From Sedimenticola hydrogenitrophicus (GTDB lineage: Bacteria; Pseudomonadota; Gammaproteobacteria; Chromatiales; Chromatiaceae), in assembly GCF_029017505.1 (NCBI RefSeq), contig NZ_JAQGEI010000013.1, forward strand, positions 57,380 through 121,379: a stretch of 64,000 nt of DNA, written 5' to 3'. Below the pieces are notes generated by a model. The model ran no database searches and was not told where the DNA came from. It saw only the letters and a list, made by a program, of their open reading frames with translations. Below, piece after piece: positions 10,442-19,701 of this stretch; position 1 is the stretch's first letter; every line of letters begins with the position of its first letter. A program made the translations under genes and the position numbers.

Positions 10442-11778
10442 AAAAAGCCCTGATAGTGGACGATGACCGCGCCATCCGCCGCACCCTGGAACTGCACCTG
10501 ATCGAGGAGGGTTTCGAGGTGCTGACGGCGGAGGATGGTCTGCGCGGCGTGGAGCTGGCGCTGCAGGAACCGGTGGATATGGTGCTGCTGGACCTGCGGC
10601 TGCCGAAACTGGACGGTTTCGAGGCGCTGCAGCGGATCAAGCGCAAAAAGCCGGGCCTGCCGGTGGTGATGATCACCGCCTATGACGATATGCATACCGC
10701 CATCGAGGCGATCCGGCTGGGGGCCATCGATCACCTGGGCAAACCGCTGGATCTGGACCAACTGGACGAGGTGATCACCAAGATCAGCGACATGGCCAGC
10801 CTGGCGAAGAGCGGCATTCCCTTCTGCGACACCACTGAGTGCACCTTTCAGCCCAACGTCATCGTCGGCCGCAGCAAGAGCATGAAGGCGGTCTACAAGA
10901 CCATCGGCGCGGTGGCCGACAACCGCGCCTCGGTACTGCTCTATGGCGAGAGCGGCACCGGCAAGGAGATGGTGGCCCGGGCGATCCATTTCAACGGCCA
11001 GTACCGCAACCACCCGTTCATCCCCCTGGTCTGCTCCTCGCTCGCCCCCAACGTCCTGGAGAGCGAGCTGTTCGGGCACGAGAAGGGGGCCTTTACCGGC
11101 GCCATCAAACAGAAGCTGGGCAAGTTCGAACTGGCCCAGGGCGGCACCCTGTTCCTGGACGAGATCTCGGAGATCTCGCCGGATATCCAGCTCAAGCTGC
11201 TGCGCTTCCTGCAGGAGCGTGAATTCGAACGGGTGGGCGGCAACGAGACCATCAAGGCCGATGTGCGCATCATCACCGCCACCAACAAGGACCTGGCGAC
11301 CCTGGTCAGTGAGGGCGCATTCCGCCAGGACCTCTACTACCGGCTCAAGGTGGTGACCATCGAGCTGCCCACCCTGCGCGAGCGCCAGGAGGATATCCCG
11401 CTGCTGGTGCAGTATTTTCTGGAGAAGATCCGCCGCGAGCTGGGGCGCTCGGTGGAGATGATCCCGGAAGAGACCATGCAGCAGTTGAAACGTTACCCCT
11501 GGCCGGGCAACGTCCGCGAGCTGGAGAATGCCCTGCGCCGGGCGGTGCTGCTGTCGCCCAGCGACATCCTGCTGCCGGAGACCCTGCAGCTGGAGGAGAG
11601 TTCACCGCAGAAACGGCTGCCGCTGCTGATCAAGAGTATCCAGGAGGTGGAGAAGGAGCACATCGAAAACATCCTCCACTTTACCGGTTATGAAAAGAAA
11701 CGGGCGGCACAGATCCTGAATATATCCCGGCCCACACTGAATGCCCGGATCCGAAGTTATGGTATCGATGTGCCCTAG
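10438..11778 (+). CDS. Sigma54-dependent response regulator, NtrC family
   Basis: The 446-residue protein has a receiver domain (DDD at 8-10, phosphoacceptor Asp52 in LLDLRLP). An AAA+ domain follows with Walker A GESGTGKE (about 165-172), the sigma54-contact loop GAFTGA and Walker B LFLDEIS. It ends with a Fis-type helix-turn-helix (RAAQILNISRPTLNARI). It activates sigma54 RNA polymerase at -24/-12 promoters. A good target in this window is the promoter at 1539 before the CoA-ligase gene, 9 kb upstream. The four-base overlap with the kinase shows co-expression. Confidence 0.9.
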   Translation: MKKALIVDDDRAIRRTLELHLIEEGFEVLTAEDGLRGVELALQEPVDMVLLDLRLPKLDGFEALQRIKRKKPGLPVVMITAYDDMHTAIEAIRLGAIDHLGKPLDLDQLDEVITKISDMASLAKSGIPFCDTTECTFQPNVIVGRSKSMKAVYKTIGAVADNRASVLLYGESGTGKEMVARAIHFNGQYRNHPFIPLVCSSLAPNVLESELFGHEKGAFTGAIKQKLGKFELAQGGTLFLDEISEISPDIQLKLLRFLQEREFERVGGNETIKADVRIITATNKDLATLVSEGAFRQDLYYRLKVVTIELPTLRERQEDIPLLVQYFLEKIRRELGRSVEMIPEETMQQLKRYPWPGNVRELENALRRAVLLSPSDILLPETLQLEESSPQKRLPLLIKSIQEVEKEHIENILHFTGYEKKRAAQILNISRPTLNARIRSYGIDVP

Positions 11779-12187
11779 GAGTGAACCACGGATGGACACG
11801 GATAAACACGGATTTCCGGTTGAGTTTCGTGGGGTGGATAAGCCGGTAGGCGCATCCACCGTTGCTTTGCCAGGGATGGACTTATGCTGCGGAGGCTAAG
11901 GATGGCCGGGAGCGGCTCACCGCCGCCCCGTGCCGGCGATGTTCGGGAGCATAGGGCGGGCCGTGCCCGCCGACGGCGCCCACGGGACGCCCTATGACCG
12001 GTTTTCGGGGTAGGATGCTGGTGAGCTTGCGAACCGCATCATTGGCTGGCCGCCGGACCGATGCGGTTCGTTTTACTCACCGCATCCTACGGGTTGTAGT
12101 TTTGAGCCGCGGCCATGGAAGGCCGGGAGCGGTCGCGGAGGATGCGCTGTCGCTTACCCTTCACCCGACAAAAGTACGTTATCAAAT
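11779..12187. other. Repeat-filled intergenic stretch
   Basis: It holds one family E hairpin (GGTGGATAAGC...GCGCATCCACC, 11832-11860), a family D segment (CAGGGATGGACTTATGCTGCGGAGGC, 11871-11897) and family A copy 3 (12010-12090). No gene is supported. Confidence 0.7.
12010..12090. repeat. Palindromic repeat family A, copy 3
   Basis: GTAGGATGCTGGTGAG pairs with CTCACCGCATCCTAC, and CGAACCGCATC pairs with GATGCGGTTCG. It has the same arrangement as copy 1 and can fold as one long hairpin. Confidence 0.8.
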
Positions 12188-13225
12188 TCAAATAGTACTC
12201 CGGACCGCCCGCAGCTCATCGCTCAGTTGCCGTTCATCGAGCTGCCGGTAATGCGCCTCGCCCAGCGGCACACAGCCGCCGGCCATCTCGTACCAGCCAT
12301 AGCCGCCGCTCCATTCCGGCAGCTCCCTGCTGCCCTGGGAGGCGCGCGGCAGGCAGTAGAGCGTACCGGGATAGGCGATCAGGTTGTAGGGGACCTTGCG
12401 CCCGTGCAGCTCCCGAATATAGCGCCACGCCTCCTGCAGGTCATCGAACCGGGCGCAGGTCGCCGGATAGTCCTCCTGGCCACCGTTATGCGACCAGTGA
12501 GCGGCCGCGATCGGCAACGCCTCGTCGCGCACGAACAGGTGAAAATGGAGATGGTTGACCGAGGCGCAGGCACCGTAACTGTTGTAGCCGACCCCGACCC
12601 CGGGTAGCCCCGGCCGCAGCGCGGCCGCCACCCGCCAGATATATTCATGGTCGGCCTGCTGCAGGAACTGCGGCCGCCCCGCACGCGCCTCCGGTACCAA
12701 CAGGCCCAGCAGCCGGACAAAGGGGAATTTGTTGTAAAGCAGTGACACATCCCGCCCCTCCAACGCACCGCGCCAGAAGATCTCCTTGCGCAGAAAGGGT
12801 TTGGCGAAATGGAACTCATCGGGATTGAATGGGGCGGAGAGCCCCGACACCCGACGCTCTGTCATACGCGGCGGGCGCAGCGCACGCAGCGGATTGAGCT
12901 GCAGCTCCCAGGGCCCCTCGCGGCGCAGCCGGATCGGCGTTATCGCATCGAACCCGATCTCCATCAACCGGGAAAACACCCGCCGGTCATCCTTCGCATC
13001 ATCCAGGAAGCCCCCCTGCCGGGAATCGACATGCAGGGCGGAGAGCCGTTCAAACTTCTGTCGCAGCGGCCCGGACAACTCGTCCCAGATCAGCGGATCG
13101 ATCATGGCATTGGCCAGCACCAGGATGAACACACCCAGTTCATCATAGCCGCTCAGCATCTCCCGCAGTCCGCTGCTGAAGGCCGCCTGGTAGTCCCGGG
13201 ACGTGGCAAAAAAAGCGTTATTCAT
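12188..13225 (-). CDS. HIT-like/GalT-superfamily nucleotidyl transferase or phosphorylase
   Basis: The 345-residue protein carries NHLHFH (His triad region, about residues 221-226) preceded by VGYNSYGACASV. This arrangement resembles the GDP-L-galactose phosphorylase/GalT branch of the HIT superfamily, where the middle His forms a nucleotidyl intermediate. An unusual all-helical N-terminal part of about 90 residues (NAMIDPLIWDEL) precedes it. The start has only a weak ribosome site. It is convergent with nothing and sits alone upstream of the permease gene on the same strand. Substrate unknown. Confidence 0.6.
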   Translation of the reverse strand: MNNAFFATSRDYQAAFSSGLREMLSGYDELGVFILVLANAMIDPLIWDELSGPLRQKFERLSALHVDSRQGGFLDDAKDDRRVFSRLMEIGFDAITPIRLRREGPWELQLNPLRALRPPRMTERRVSGLSAPFNPDEFHFAKPFLRKEIFWRGALEGRDVSLLYNKFPFVRLLGLLVPEARAGRPQFLQQADHEYIWRVAAALRPGLPGVGVGYNSYGACASVNHLHFHLFVRDEALPIAAAHWSHNGGQEDYPATCARFDDLQEAWRYIRELHGRKVPYNLIAYPGTLYCLPRASQGSRELPEWSGGYGWYEMAGGCVPLGEAHYRQLDERQLSDELRAVRSTI

Positions 13226-13269
13226 GAGGCTCGATAGGATTTGAGTAGAGTGTTAAGGGTTGCGTCCGG

Positions 13270-14364
13270 CTAACCGCAGCAGCTGCCGTCTTCCCGCACC
13301 TTGCCGCGCACCAGGTAACGGCGTAGCGGACGGATCGACAGCACCAGCAGAATCAGCAGACTCGGCATGGAGAGGGCCAGCGGAACGGTATCTTCGCCCT
13401 CACCCACCCGCGCGAGTCCGGAGAGCAGATCGACCCCCAGCCCGGCCACCGCCGCATCCAGCGTCAGCCCGAGCAGGATGCTGATACCGCCGATCCCGAA
13501 CAGGTAGGCCGCCAGGGCCTTGCCGCCCAGCTCACGCCGCACCAGCACCAGTCCGGCTATATTACTGGCCGGCCCGGCCAACAGGAACACCAGCACGGTA
13601 CCGGGGGAGCCCCCGGCGAACAGCATGGCGTGGGCCAGCGGGGTACTGGCGGTGGCGCAGACATACATCGGCACCGAGATCAGCAGGATCAGCAGCATGG
13701 CGAACAAGCCGCTGCCCCATCCGCTCAACAGATTGGGAGGCACCAGGGTCACCACCAGGGCGGCCGCCAGCAGCCCGAGCAACAGCCACAGCGCCAGATC
13801 GTCCAGCAGGTCGGTGAAGGCGTAGCGCAAGCCCTCAAGGGTCCGCCGCCAGGCCCCATCCCGCGGTGGCGTGAGCGCTTCCCCGGCCGCGTCCGGTTCA
13901 ACGCTGCAGCCGCAGCAGGCGGGCGCCGCCGGGGCGGGCGGGATTGGCGGCTGGCTGTCCGCGCCCTCCAGACGACCCACCAGCAGTCCGGCGGTCACCG
14001 CCGAGACAATCGCCGCCAGCGGCCGGATGATCGCCAGCACGGGTCCGAGCAGCACCCAGGAGAGGGCCACCGAATCGACACCCGTCTCGGGGGTGGCGAT
14101 GAGAAAGGAGGTGGTGGATGCCTTGGACGCACCGGCCCGGCGCAGCGACATCGCCGCCGGCAGGGTACTGCAGGAACAGAGGGGTAAGGGGGCACCCACC
14201 AGGGCCGCGCGCAGCACCGGGGCAAGCCCCCGGCCGCCCAACACCCGCCCCGCCAGATGCACCGGCAGCCAGGCACGAATCAACCCGGCAGCAATCAGGC
14301 CGAACAGGAGCCAGGGGGCTGACTCCAGGGCCAGGGCCAGGCTGTTATCGAAAAAGCTACTCAT
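13270..14364 (-). CDS. SO_0444-type metal efflux permease (ArsP/DUF318-like)
   Basis: The 364-residue integral membrane protein has about eight to ten hydrophobic segments, the PLPLCSCSTLPAAMSLR motif (about residues 58-74) and a second half PMYVCATASTPLAHAML. A Cys-rich loop PACCGCS (about 148-154) lies in the middle and the C-terminus ends CCG. These cysteines fit a transporter of thiophilic metals; the SO_0444 family is annotated as Cu/Zn efflux. Metal choice here is inferred. The 44-bp gap to the HIT-like gene downstream allows co-transcription. Confidence 0.75.
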   Translation of the reverse strand: MSSFFDNSLALALESAPWLLFGLIAAGLIRAWLPVHLAGRVLGGRGLAPVLRAALVGAPLPLCSCSTLPAAMSLRRAGASKASTTSFLIATPETGVDSVALSWVLLGPVLAIIRPLAAIVSAVTAGLLVGRLEGADSQPPIPPAPAAPACCGCSVEPDAAGEALTPPRDGAWRRTLEGLRYAFTDLLDDLALWLLLGLLAAALVVTLVPPNLLSGWGSGLFAMLLILLISVPMYVCATASTPLAHAMLFAGGSPGTVLVFLLAGPASNIAGLVLVRRELGGKALAAYLFGIGGISILLGLTLDAAVAGLGVDLLSGLARVGEGEDTVPLALSMPSLLILLVLSIRPLRRYLVRGKVREDGSCCG

Positions 14365-14425
14365 TACGCTGGATTATAACCCCGTTGCCCGCCCGGAACA
14401 GCACCAGAGTAACACCCCGCCCGCT

Positions 14426-14440
14426 GTTACCTTAGGTAAC
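14426..14440. promoter_or_regulatory. Operator-like palindrome GTTACCTTAGGTAAC
   Basis: A perfect 6-bp dyad (GTTACC/GGTAAC) around TTA. A near copy at 14470-14484 is 44 bp away centre to centre, about four helical turns. Both lie in the 365-bp divergent region between the metal permease and the symporter module. Confidence 0.55.
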
Positions 14441-14469
14441 AAGTAACACCCCAAACACCACGCCGGAAC

Positions 14470-14484
14470 GCTACCTGAGGTAAC
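14470..14484. promoter_or_regulatory. Second operator-like palindrome GCTACCTGAGGTAAC
   Basis: Shares TACCTNAGGTAAC with the site at 14426. The paired in-phase spacing suggests cooperative binding by a dimeric regulator. The regulator is not known. Confidence 0.5.
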
Positions 14485-14729
14485 AGTAAGCCGCCTTTCA
14501 AGCGCCTCACCAATTACCCTGCCGTCACTATCCAATTGATAGAAATGGAAATTGTATTTTCTGGCTTGAATCATGCAGCATGAAGCGCGGTCGCCAGGGG
14601 AGGATTCCCAAATCTGTAAATCAGATGGAATTCGACCCATCGTGCCACGGTCAGGATGCATCCGTAGTTGACCGGGTCATGGGGGTCGAGCGAGCGCGTA
14701 CTAAATTAATAATCCGGAGGACTTAAACA

Positions 14730-14993
14730 ATGAGTACAGAAACCACGTCTGGCATGGCCTACTGGAAGGCCAACGTCAGACTCATCTCGATCTCTCTGGT
14801 GATCTGGGCCGTATGTTCGTACGGTTTCGGCATCATCCTTCGCCCCGCACTGTCCGGCATCAAGATCGGTGGCACTGACATTGGATTCTGGTTCGCACAA
14901 CAGGGTTCCATGATCGTATTCCTGGTGTTGATCTTCTTCTACGCCTACAAAATGAATCAGCTGGACCGTCAGTTTGACGTTCACGAAGACTAA
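14730..14993 (+). CDS. DUF4212 small subunit of sodium:solute symporter
   Basis: The 87-residue protein has two membrane segments (about 19-40 and 52-74) and the pattern YWKANVRLI...WFAQQGSMIVFLVLIF...YAYKMNQLD, which identifies DUF4212. Such proteins are encoded directly before VC_2705-type symporters and act as an accessory subunit. The start follows GGAGG by 9 bp, and the symporter begins 15 bp downstream. Confidence 0.88.
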   Translation: MSTETTSGMAYWKANVRLISISLVIWAVCSYGFGIILRPALSGIKIGGTDIGFWFAQQGSMIVFLVLIFFYAYKMNQLDRQFDVHED

Positions 14994-15008
14994 TAAGGGG
15001 TTCGATTA

Positions 15009-16754
15009 ATGGAACTGCAAACATTAACTTTTATCGTCGTCGGTCTGACCTTCGCGCTCTATATCGGCATCGCCATATGGGCCCGCGCAAGTACAACCGG
15101 TGAATTCTACGCGGCCGGCCGCGGCGTCCACCCGGTCGCCAACGGCATGGCCACCGCCGCGGACTGGATGTCGGCCGCCTCGTTCATCTCCATGGCGGGA
15201 CTGATCGCCTTCCAGGGCTATGACGCCTCCCTGTTCCTCATGGGCTGGACCGGTGGCTACGTGCTGCTGGCCATGCTGCTGGCCCCCTACCTGCGTAAGT
15301 TCGGCAAGTTCACCGTGCCGGAGTTCATCGGTGACCGCTACTACTCCCAGACCGCGCGCATCGTGGCGGTGATCTGTCTGATCGTGGCTTCACTGACCTA
15401 CGTAATCGGCCAGATGAAGGGTATCGGCGTGGCCTTCTCCCGCTTCCTCGAAGTGGACTTCGCCACCGGCCTGTTCACGGGTATGGCGATCGTCTTCTTC
15501 TACGCCGTACTTGGCGGCATGAAGGGTATCACCTACACCCAGATCGCCCAGTACTGCGTGCTGATCATGGCCTACACCATCCCGGCCATCTTCATCTCCC
15601 TGCACTTGACCGGTAACCCGATTCCGCAGTTGGGCATGTTCAGCAGCACCGTGGCCGACGGTACCCCGTTGCTGATGAAGCTGGACCAGACCATCGTGGA
15701 CCTCGGCTTTACGCAATACACCGCGCAGAAGACCAATACCCTGAACATGGCGCTCTACACCTTCTCCCTGATGATCGGTACCGCGGGTCTGCCCCACGTC
15801 ATTATCCGCTTCTTCACCGTACCCCGAGTCAAGGATGCCCGCTCATCCGCCGGCTGGGCGCTGGTGTTCATCAGCCTGCTCTATACCACCGCTCCGGCGG
15901 TCGGTTCCATGGCCATGCTGAACCTGGCCAACACGGTACAGCCCGGCCCGGTGGCGGCGGCTGACGGCTCCCTGGAGTACGAGAAGCGTCCACAGTGGTT
16001 CAAGAACTGGGAGAAGACCGGCTTGCTGAAGTTCGAGGACAAGAACAGCAACGGCCGCGTCGAGTATCGTGGTCCCAAGTTTGCGGGTACCGCAAACGAG
16101 CTGACGGTTGACCGCGACATTATGGTACTGGCCAACCCCGAGATCGCTGGTCTGCCGAACTGGGTAATCGCCCTGGTGGCAGCCGGTGGTCTGGCGGCGG
16201 CGCTCTCCACCGCGGCCGGCCTGCTGCTGGCCATCGCCTCCTCCATCTCCCATGACCTGTTGAAGGGTATTTTCAACCCCAACATCACGGAGAAGGGCGA
16301 GTTGATGGCGGCGCGTATCGCGATGGCGGGCGCCATCGGCGTGGCCGGTTACTTCGGCCTGCACCCCCCCGGCTTCGCGGCCCAGGTGGTGGCACTGGCC
16401 TTCGGTCTGGCCGCCTCGTCGATCTTCCCGGCGTTGATGATGGGTATCTTCAACAAGCGCGTCAATAACACCGGCGCGGTCACGGGCATGCTGGTCGGTC
16501 TGGGTAGCACGCTGCTCTACATCTTCTGGTTCAAGGGCTGGTTCTTCATCCCGGGCACCGCCATGGCGGCCAACACCGCGGACAACTGGTTCCTGGGCAT
16601 CTCTCCGGAGGCGTTCGGCGCCGTCGGTGCCATGCTGAACTTCGCCTCGGCGATCCTGGTATCCAAGGTGACCGCGGAGCCACCCGAGCATATCCAGCAC
16701 ATGGTCGAGGACATCCGTACCCCCCGGGGTGCAGGTGCCGCTACTGACCACTAA
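15009..16754 (+). CDS. Sodium:solute symporter, acetate-permease-like (VC_2705 family)
   Basis: The 581-residue protein has about 13 hydrophobic segments and SSS-family motifs (STTGEFYAAGRGVHPVANGMATAADWMSAASF near the N-terminus, AAALSTAAGLLLAIASSISHDL in the middle). Relatives import acetate or other short carboxylates with Na+. A hydrophilic insert of about 60 residues (DGSLEYEKRPQWFKNWEKT...) between membrane segments is typical of the VC_2705 subfamily. An intrinsic terminator follows. Substrate is inferred from relatives. Confidence 0.85.
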   Translation: MELQTLTFIVVGLTFALYIGIAIWARASTTGEFYAAGRGVHPVANGMATAADWMSAASFISMAGLIAFQGYDASLFLMGWTGGYVLLAMLLAPYLRKFGKFTVPEFIGDRYYSQTARIVAVICLIVASLTYVIGQMKGIGVAFSRFLEVDFATGLFTGMAIVFFYAVLGGMKGITYTQIAQYCVLIMAYTIPAIFISLHLTGNPIPQLGMFSSTVADGTPLLMKLDQTIVDLGFTQYTAQKTNTLNMALYTFSLMIGTAGLPHVIIRFFTVPRVKDARSSAGWALVFISLLYTTAPAVGSMAMLNLANTVQPGPVAAADGSLEYEKRPQWFKNWEKTGLLKFEDKNSNGRVEYRGPKFAGTANELTVDRDIMVLANPEIAGLPNWVIALVAAGGLAAALSTAAGLLLAIASSISHDLLKGIFNPNITEKGELMAARIAMAGAIGVAGYFGLHPPGFAAQVVALAFGLAASSIFPALMMGIFNKRVNNTGAVTGMLVGLGSTLLYIFWFKGWFFIPGTAMAANTADNWFLGISPEAFGAVGAMLNFASAILVSKVTAEPPEHIQHMVEDIRTPRGAGAATDH

Positions 16755-16782
16755 TCACATAAGTTAAATGTGATGTAAGATA

Positions 16783-16811
16783 GGGCCTGCCTCGTGCAGG
16801 CCCTTTTTTTT
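16783..16811 (+). terminator. Rho-independent terminator
   Basis: GGGCCTGC, CTCGT loop, GCAGGCCC, then eight T, placed 28 bp after the symporter stop. Confidence 0.9.
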
Positions 16812-16825
16812 GTCCAGGGATGGAT

Positions 16826-16902
16826 GTAGGGGCAACCCCCCGTGGTTGCCCGGAGAACAGTTTGCCGATGGAAAAGGGCAGGCACAGGGGCCTGCCCCTG
16901 CG
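16826..16902. repeat. Palindromic repeat family C, copy 1
   Basis: GTAGGGGCAACCCCCCGTGG with TTGCCC, followed by GGGCAGGCACAGGGGCCTGC CCC. Each half is a hairpin (GGGCAACC/GGTTGCCC and GGGGCAGG-type). Copies at 19702, 31451, 39004, 50396 and 55481. Confidence 0.85.
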
Positions 16903-16913
16903 TCGACAAGACA

Positions 16914-16941
16914 GGGTGGATAAGCGCAAACGCATCCACCA
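16914..16941. repeat. Family E hairpin
   Basis: GGGTGGATAAGCGCAAACGC followed by ATCCACC. This is the short GGTGGAT...ATCCACC element seen also near 11832, 47894, 48018 and 61535. Confidence 0.6.
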
Positions 16942-16990
16942 GTATTCGCTGACAATCTCCGCCAACCGAGATTGTGGAACGGGAGTAAAC

Positions 16991-18847
16991 ATGGAAATCG
17001 AACTGATAGAGATACGGGACTTCCTCTCCGCCCATCACCCCTTCAACCAACTGCCGGAACAGGCGATCAACCAGGTGCCGGCGCTGCTGCAGGTGCGTTA
17101 TTTCCGGCGCGGCACCACCATCCCCGACTCCGGCAGTATCGATGATTTTCTCTACCTGGTGCGTAGCGGCGCGGTGGAGATCCACAACACCCAGGACGAA
17201 CTGCTGGCCCGGCTGGGTGAAGGCGACCTGTTCGGTTACCGCGCCTCGCACATGGAGGGGCATGCGGAGTTCCAGGGCACCGCCATGGAGGACAGCCTGG
17301 TCTATCTGCTGCCGGCCGCGGAGGTGGACCGGTTCTGCAAGGAGCAGCCGCAGTTCTCCTACTTCTTCGAGCCGGCCGGCGGCGGCCGCCTGCGCGATGC
17401 CATCAGCAACACCGGTGAGGACGGCAGCTCCCACCTCGGCCTGATGACCACCCAGATCGGCGACATGATCAGCCGTGCGCCGATCAGCATGCCGCCCGAC
17501 GCATCGATCCAGGATACCGCCACGGTGATGTCCGATGAACGGGTCTCCTCGATCCTGATCACCGAGGGGGAGCGGCTGGTGGGCATCGTCACCGACCGCG
17601 ACCTGCGACGCCGCGTGGTGGCCAAGGGCCTCGACACCAGCCTGCCGATCAGCCACATCATGACCGCCGATCCGCATACCCTGGAGGCGAACAATTACGC
17701 CTTTGAGGCCATGCTGCACATGGCCCGGGACAACTTCCATCACCTGCCAATACTGCGGCAGGGCAAGGTGGCCGGCATGCTGACCGCCACCGATTTTGCC
17801 GAGCGTCATACCACCTCGGCGGTCTATCTGGTCAGCTCCGTCTACAAGCAGCATGAGGTGCAGGGACTGGCCTCCATCAGTAGCCGAATCCCCCAACTGC
17901 TGCAGAATCTCGCCGCCGCCGATGCCACCGCCAACAGCATCGGCCACGTCATCACTGCGGTGGTCGACGCCATCACCGTGCGTCTGCTGCAGCTGGCGGA
18001 GGAGCGGTTCGGCCCGCCGCCGGTACCCTATGCCTGGATCGCCGCCGGTTCCCAGGCGCGCAGCGAGCAGACCGCGAAATCCGACCAGGACAACTGCCTG
18101 GTGATGGATGACGCCTATGATCCGAAGGCACACGGCGAGTATTTCAAGGCGCTGACCGGCTTCGTCTGCGATGGCCTCAACGCCTGCGGCTATGTCTACT
18201 GCCCGGGGGAGATGATGGCCACCACCGACAAGTGGCGCCAGCCCCTGGCCGGCTGGAAGCGTTACTTCAACCACTGGATCGAGCAGCCGGAACCGAAGGC
18301 GCTGATGCTGACCTGCGTCTTTTTCGACCTGCGCTGCATCCATGGTGAAAAAAATCTGTTCCGTCAACTGCGCGAATACCTGCTCGCCAAGACCCGGGGC
18401 AACCAGATCTTCCTGGCCTACATGGCCGGCAACGCCCTGAGCTTCAAGCCACCCCTGGGATTCTTCCGCAATTTTGTCCTGATCAGTGGCGGCGAACATG
18501 ACCACACCTTCGACCTGAAACACAACGGCATCGTACCCATTGTCGATCTGGCCCGGGTCTACGCCCTGGCGGCCGGCAGCCACGCCATCAACACCCAGGA
18601 CCGGCTCAAGGAGGTCGCCAGCGGCGGCGAGGTCTCCCACGGCGGGGCCCATGACCTGCGCGATGCCCTGGAGTTCGTCGGCTCCCTGCGGATCCGTCAT
18701 CAGGCCCGGCAGATCAAGGCGGGCGAGGCCCCCAACAACTACATGTCACCCGATGACCTCTCGCACTTCGAGCGCAGCCATCTGAAGGACGCCTTTTCGG
18801 TCGTCCGCACCATGCAGAATGTCCTCAGCCAGCGATACCTGAGGTAG
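16991..18847 (+). CDS. cNMP-binding/CBS-pair/DUF294 nucleotidyltransferase-like signalling protein
   Basis: The 618-residue cytoplasmic protein has three parts: a cyclic-nucleotide-binding-like domain (about 20-140), two CBS domains (about 160-280; VGIVTDRDLRRRVVAKG), and a DUF294 nucleotidyltransferase-like domain (AWIAAGSQARSEQTAKSDQDN about 340-360) with its C-terminal substrate domain. GSxAR-x-EQ...DQDN resembles GlnD-like active sites. Such genes flank acetate-type symporters, so a nucleotide- or energy-responsive role in transport control is likely but inferred. The ATG at 16991 is used; upstream in-frame codons lie in repeat C. Confidence 0.85.
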   Translation: MEIELIEIRDFLSAHHPFNQLPEQAINQVPALLQVRYFRRGTTIPDSGSIDDFLYLVRSGAVEIHNTQDELLARLGEGDLFGYRASHMEGHAEFQGTAMEDSLVYLLPAAEVDRFCKEQPQFSYFFEPAGGGRLRDAISNTGEDGSSHLGLMTTQIGDMISRAPISMPPDASIQDTATVMSDERVSSILITEGERLVGIVTDRDLRRRVVAKGLDTSLPISHIMTADPHTLEANNYAFEAMLHMARDNFHHLPILRQGKVAGMLTATDFAERHTTSAVYLVSSVYKQHEVQGLASISSRIPQLLQNLAAADATANSIGHVITAVVDAITVRLLQLAEERFGPPPVPYAWIAAGSQARSEQTAKSDQDNCLVMDDAYDPKAHGEYFKALTGFVCDGLNACGYVYCPGEMMATTDKWRQPLAGWKRYFNHWIEQPEPKALMLTCVFFDLRCIHGEKNLFRQLREYLLAKTRGNQIFLAYMAGNALSFKPPLGFFRNFVLISGGEHDHTFDLKHNGIVPIVDLARVYALAAGSHAINTQDRLKEVASGGEVSHGGAHDLRDALEFVGSLRIRHQARQIKAGEAPNNYMSPDDLSHFERSHLKDAFSVVRTMQNVLSQRYLR

Positions 18848-18850
18848 TCG

Positions 18851-19549
18851 GTGTCGATCTGGAAGTACCTCTTCAACCTGGAGGAGCGCAGAAACTGGTG
18901 GACCCGCAAGATGCCGGATGGCCCGTTGCGCGACTACTACGCAACCCCCTTCCCCGACCGGGAGATCGACTGGCGCCAGGCGGACTACCTGGCGATCGAT
19001 TTCGAAACCACCGGACTGGAGGCCAGCCAGGACCAGATCCTGAGTGTCGGCTACGCCACCGTCAGGGGCGACCGCCTGGTGTTGGGCGATGCCACACACA
19101 TCCTGATCAGACCCACCGTGGACATCCCCGAGGCCTCGGCCGTGGTGCACGGCATCCTCGACGACGAGGCGGCCGAGGCCCAGCCGCTGGAGGAGGTGCT
19201 GCCGGTGATTCTGAACGCGCTCAAGGGCAAGGCGCTGCTGGCCCATCACGCCGCCATTGAGTATGAGTTCCTCAATCACGCCTGCCGCAATCTTTATGGG
19301 TACCCGTTTCTCTGCCCGGTGGTGGATACCCTGGCACTGGAGGTGCGGCAGTTCAGGATGCGCGACCAGGCGATCCGCTCAGGCGACCTGCGCCTGGCCA
19401 AGGCGCGGGCCCGCTACGGGCTGCCGCGCTATCCCGCGCATAACGCCCTGACCGACGCCCTGGCGGCGGGGGAGCTGTTTCTGGCCCAGGTGGCCTATCG
19501 CAGCAGCAGCAAACCGCCGCGCCTGAAGGATCTGATCGTAGTTAGCTAG
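18851..19549 (+). CDS. 3'-5' exonuclease, DnaQ/epsilon-like
   Basis: The 232-residue protein starts at GTG, 3 bp after the DUF294 gene. It has the DEDDh exonuclease motifs: AIDFETTGLEA (D and E, about 50), VVHGILDDEAA, and H-x-A-x-x-E region LLAHHAAIEYEFL, ending with AHNALTDALAAGEL (the last catalytic H and D). A polymerase III epsilon-like fold hydrolysing DNA or RNA 3' ends is expected. The same adjacency to DUF294 genes is common in Gammaproteobacteria; the physiological link is not known. Confidence 0.85.
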   Translation: MSIWKYLFNLEERRNWWTRKMPDGPLRDYYATPFPDREIDWRQADYLAIDFETTGLEASQDQILSVGYATVRGDRLVLGDATHILIRPTVDIPEASAVVHGILDDEAAEAQPLEEVLPVILNALKGKALLAHHAAIEYEFLNHACRNLYGYPFLCPVVDTLALEVRQFRMRDQAIRSGDLRLAKARARYGLPRYPAHNALTDALAAGELFLAQVAYRSSSKPPRLKDLIVVS

Positions 19550-19701
19550 GTCTACCCATTACTCATAAGTGGGCCGGACTGCATCCTGCACACGTCCCGG
19601 TCCCGGCCCGGGAAAGGTTCATTACTCTCGCCAAGACGCCAAGCACGCCAGGGTCAATCAGGACTCGGAATTTCGGATGGACGGACAATGTCAAGAAAGG
19701 C

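Noticed and set aside
14374..14661. 95-codon minus-strand frame in the symporter upstream region
   Set aside because: Lies across the operator palindromes, no ribosome site, no domain.
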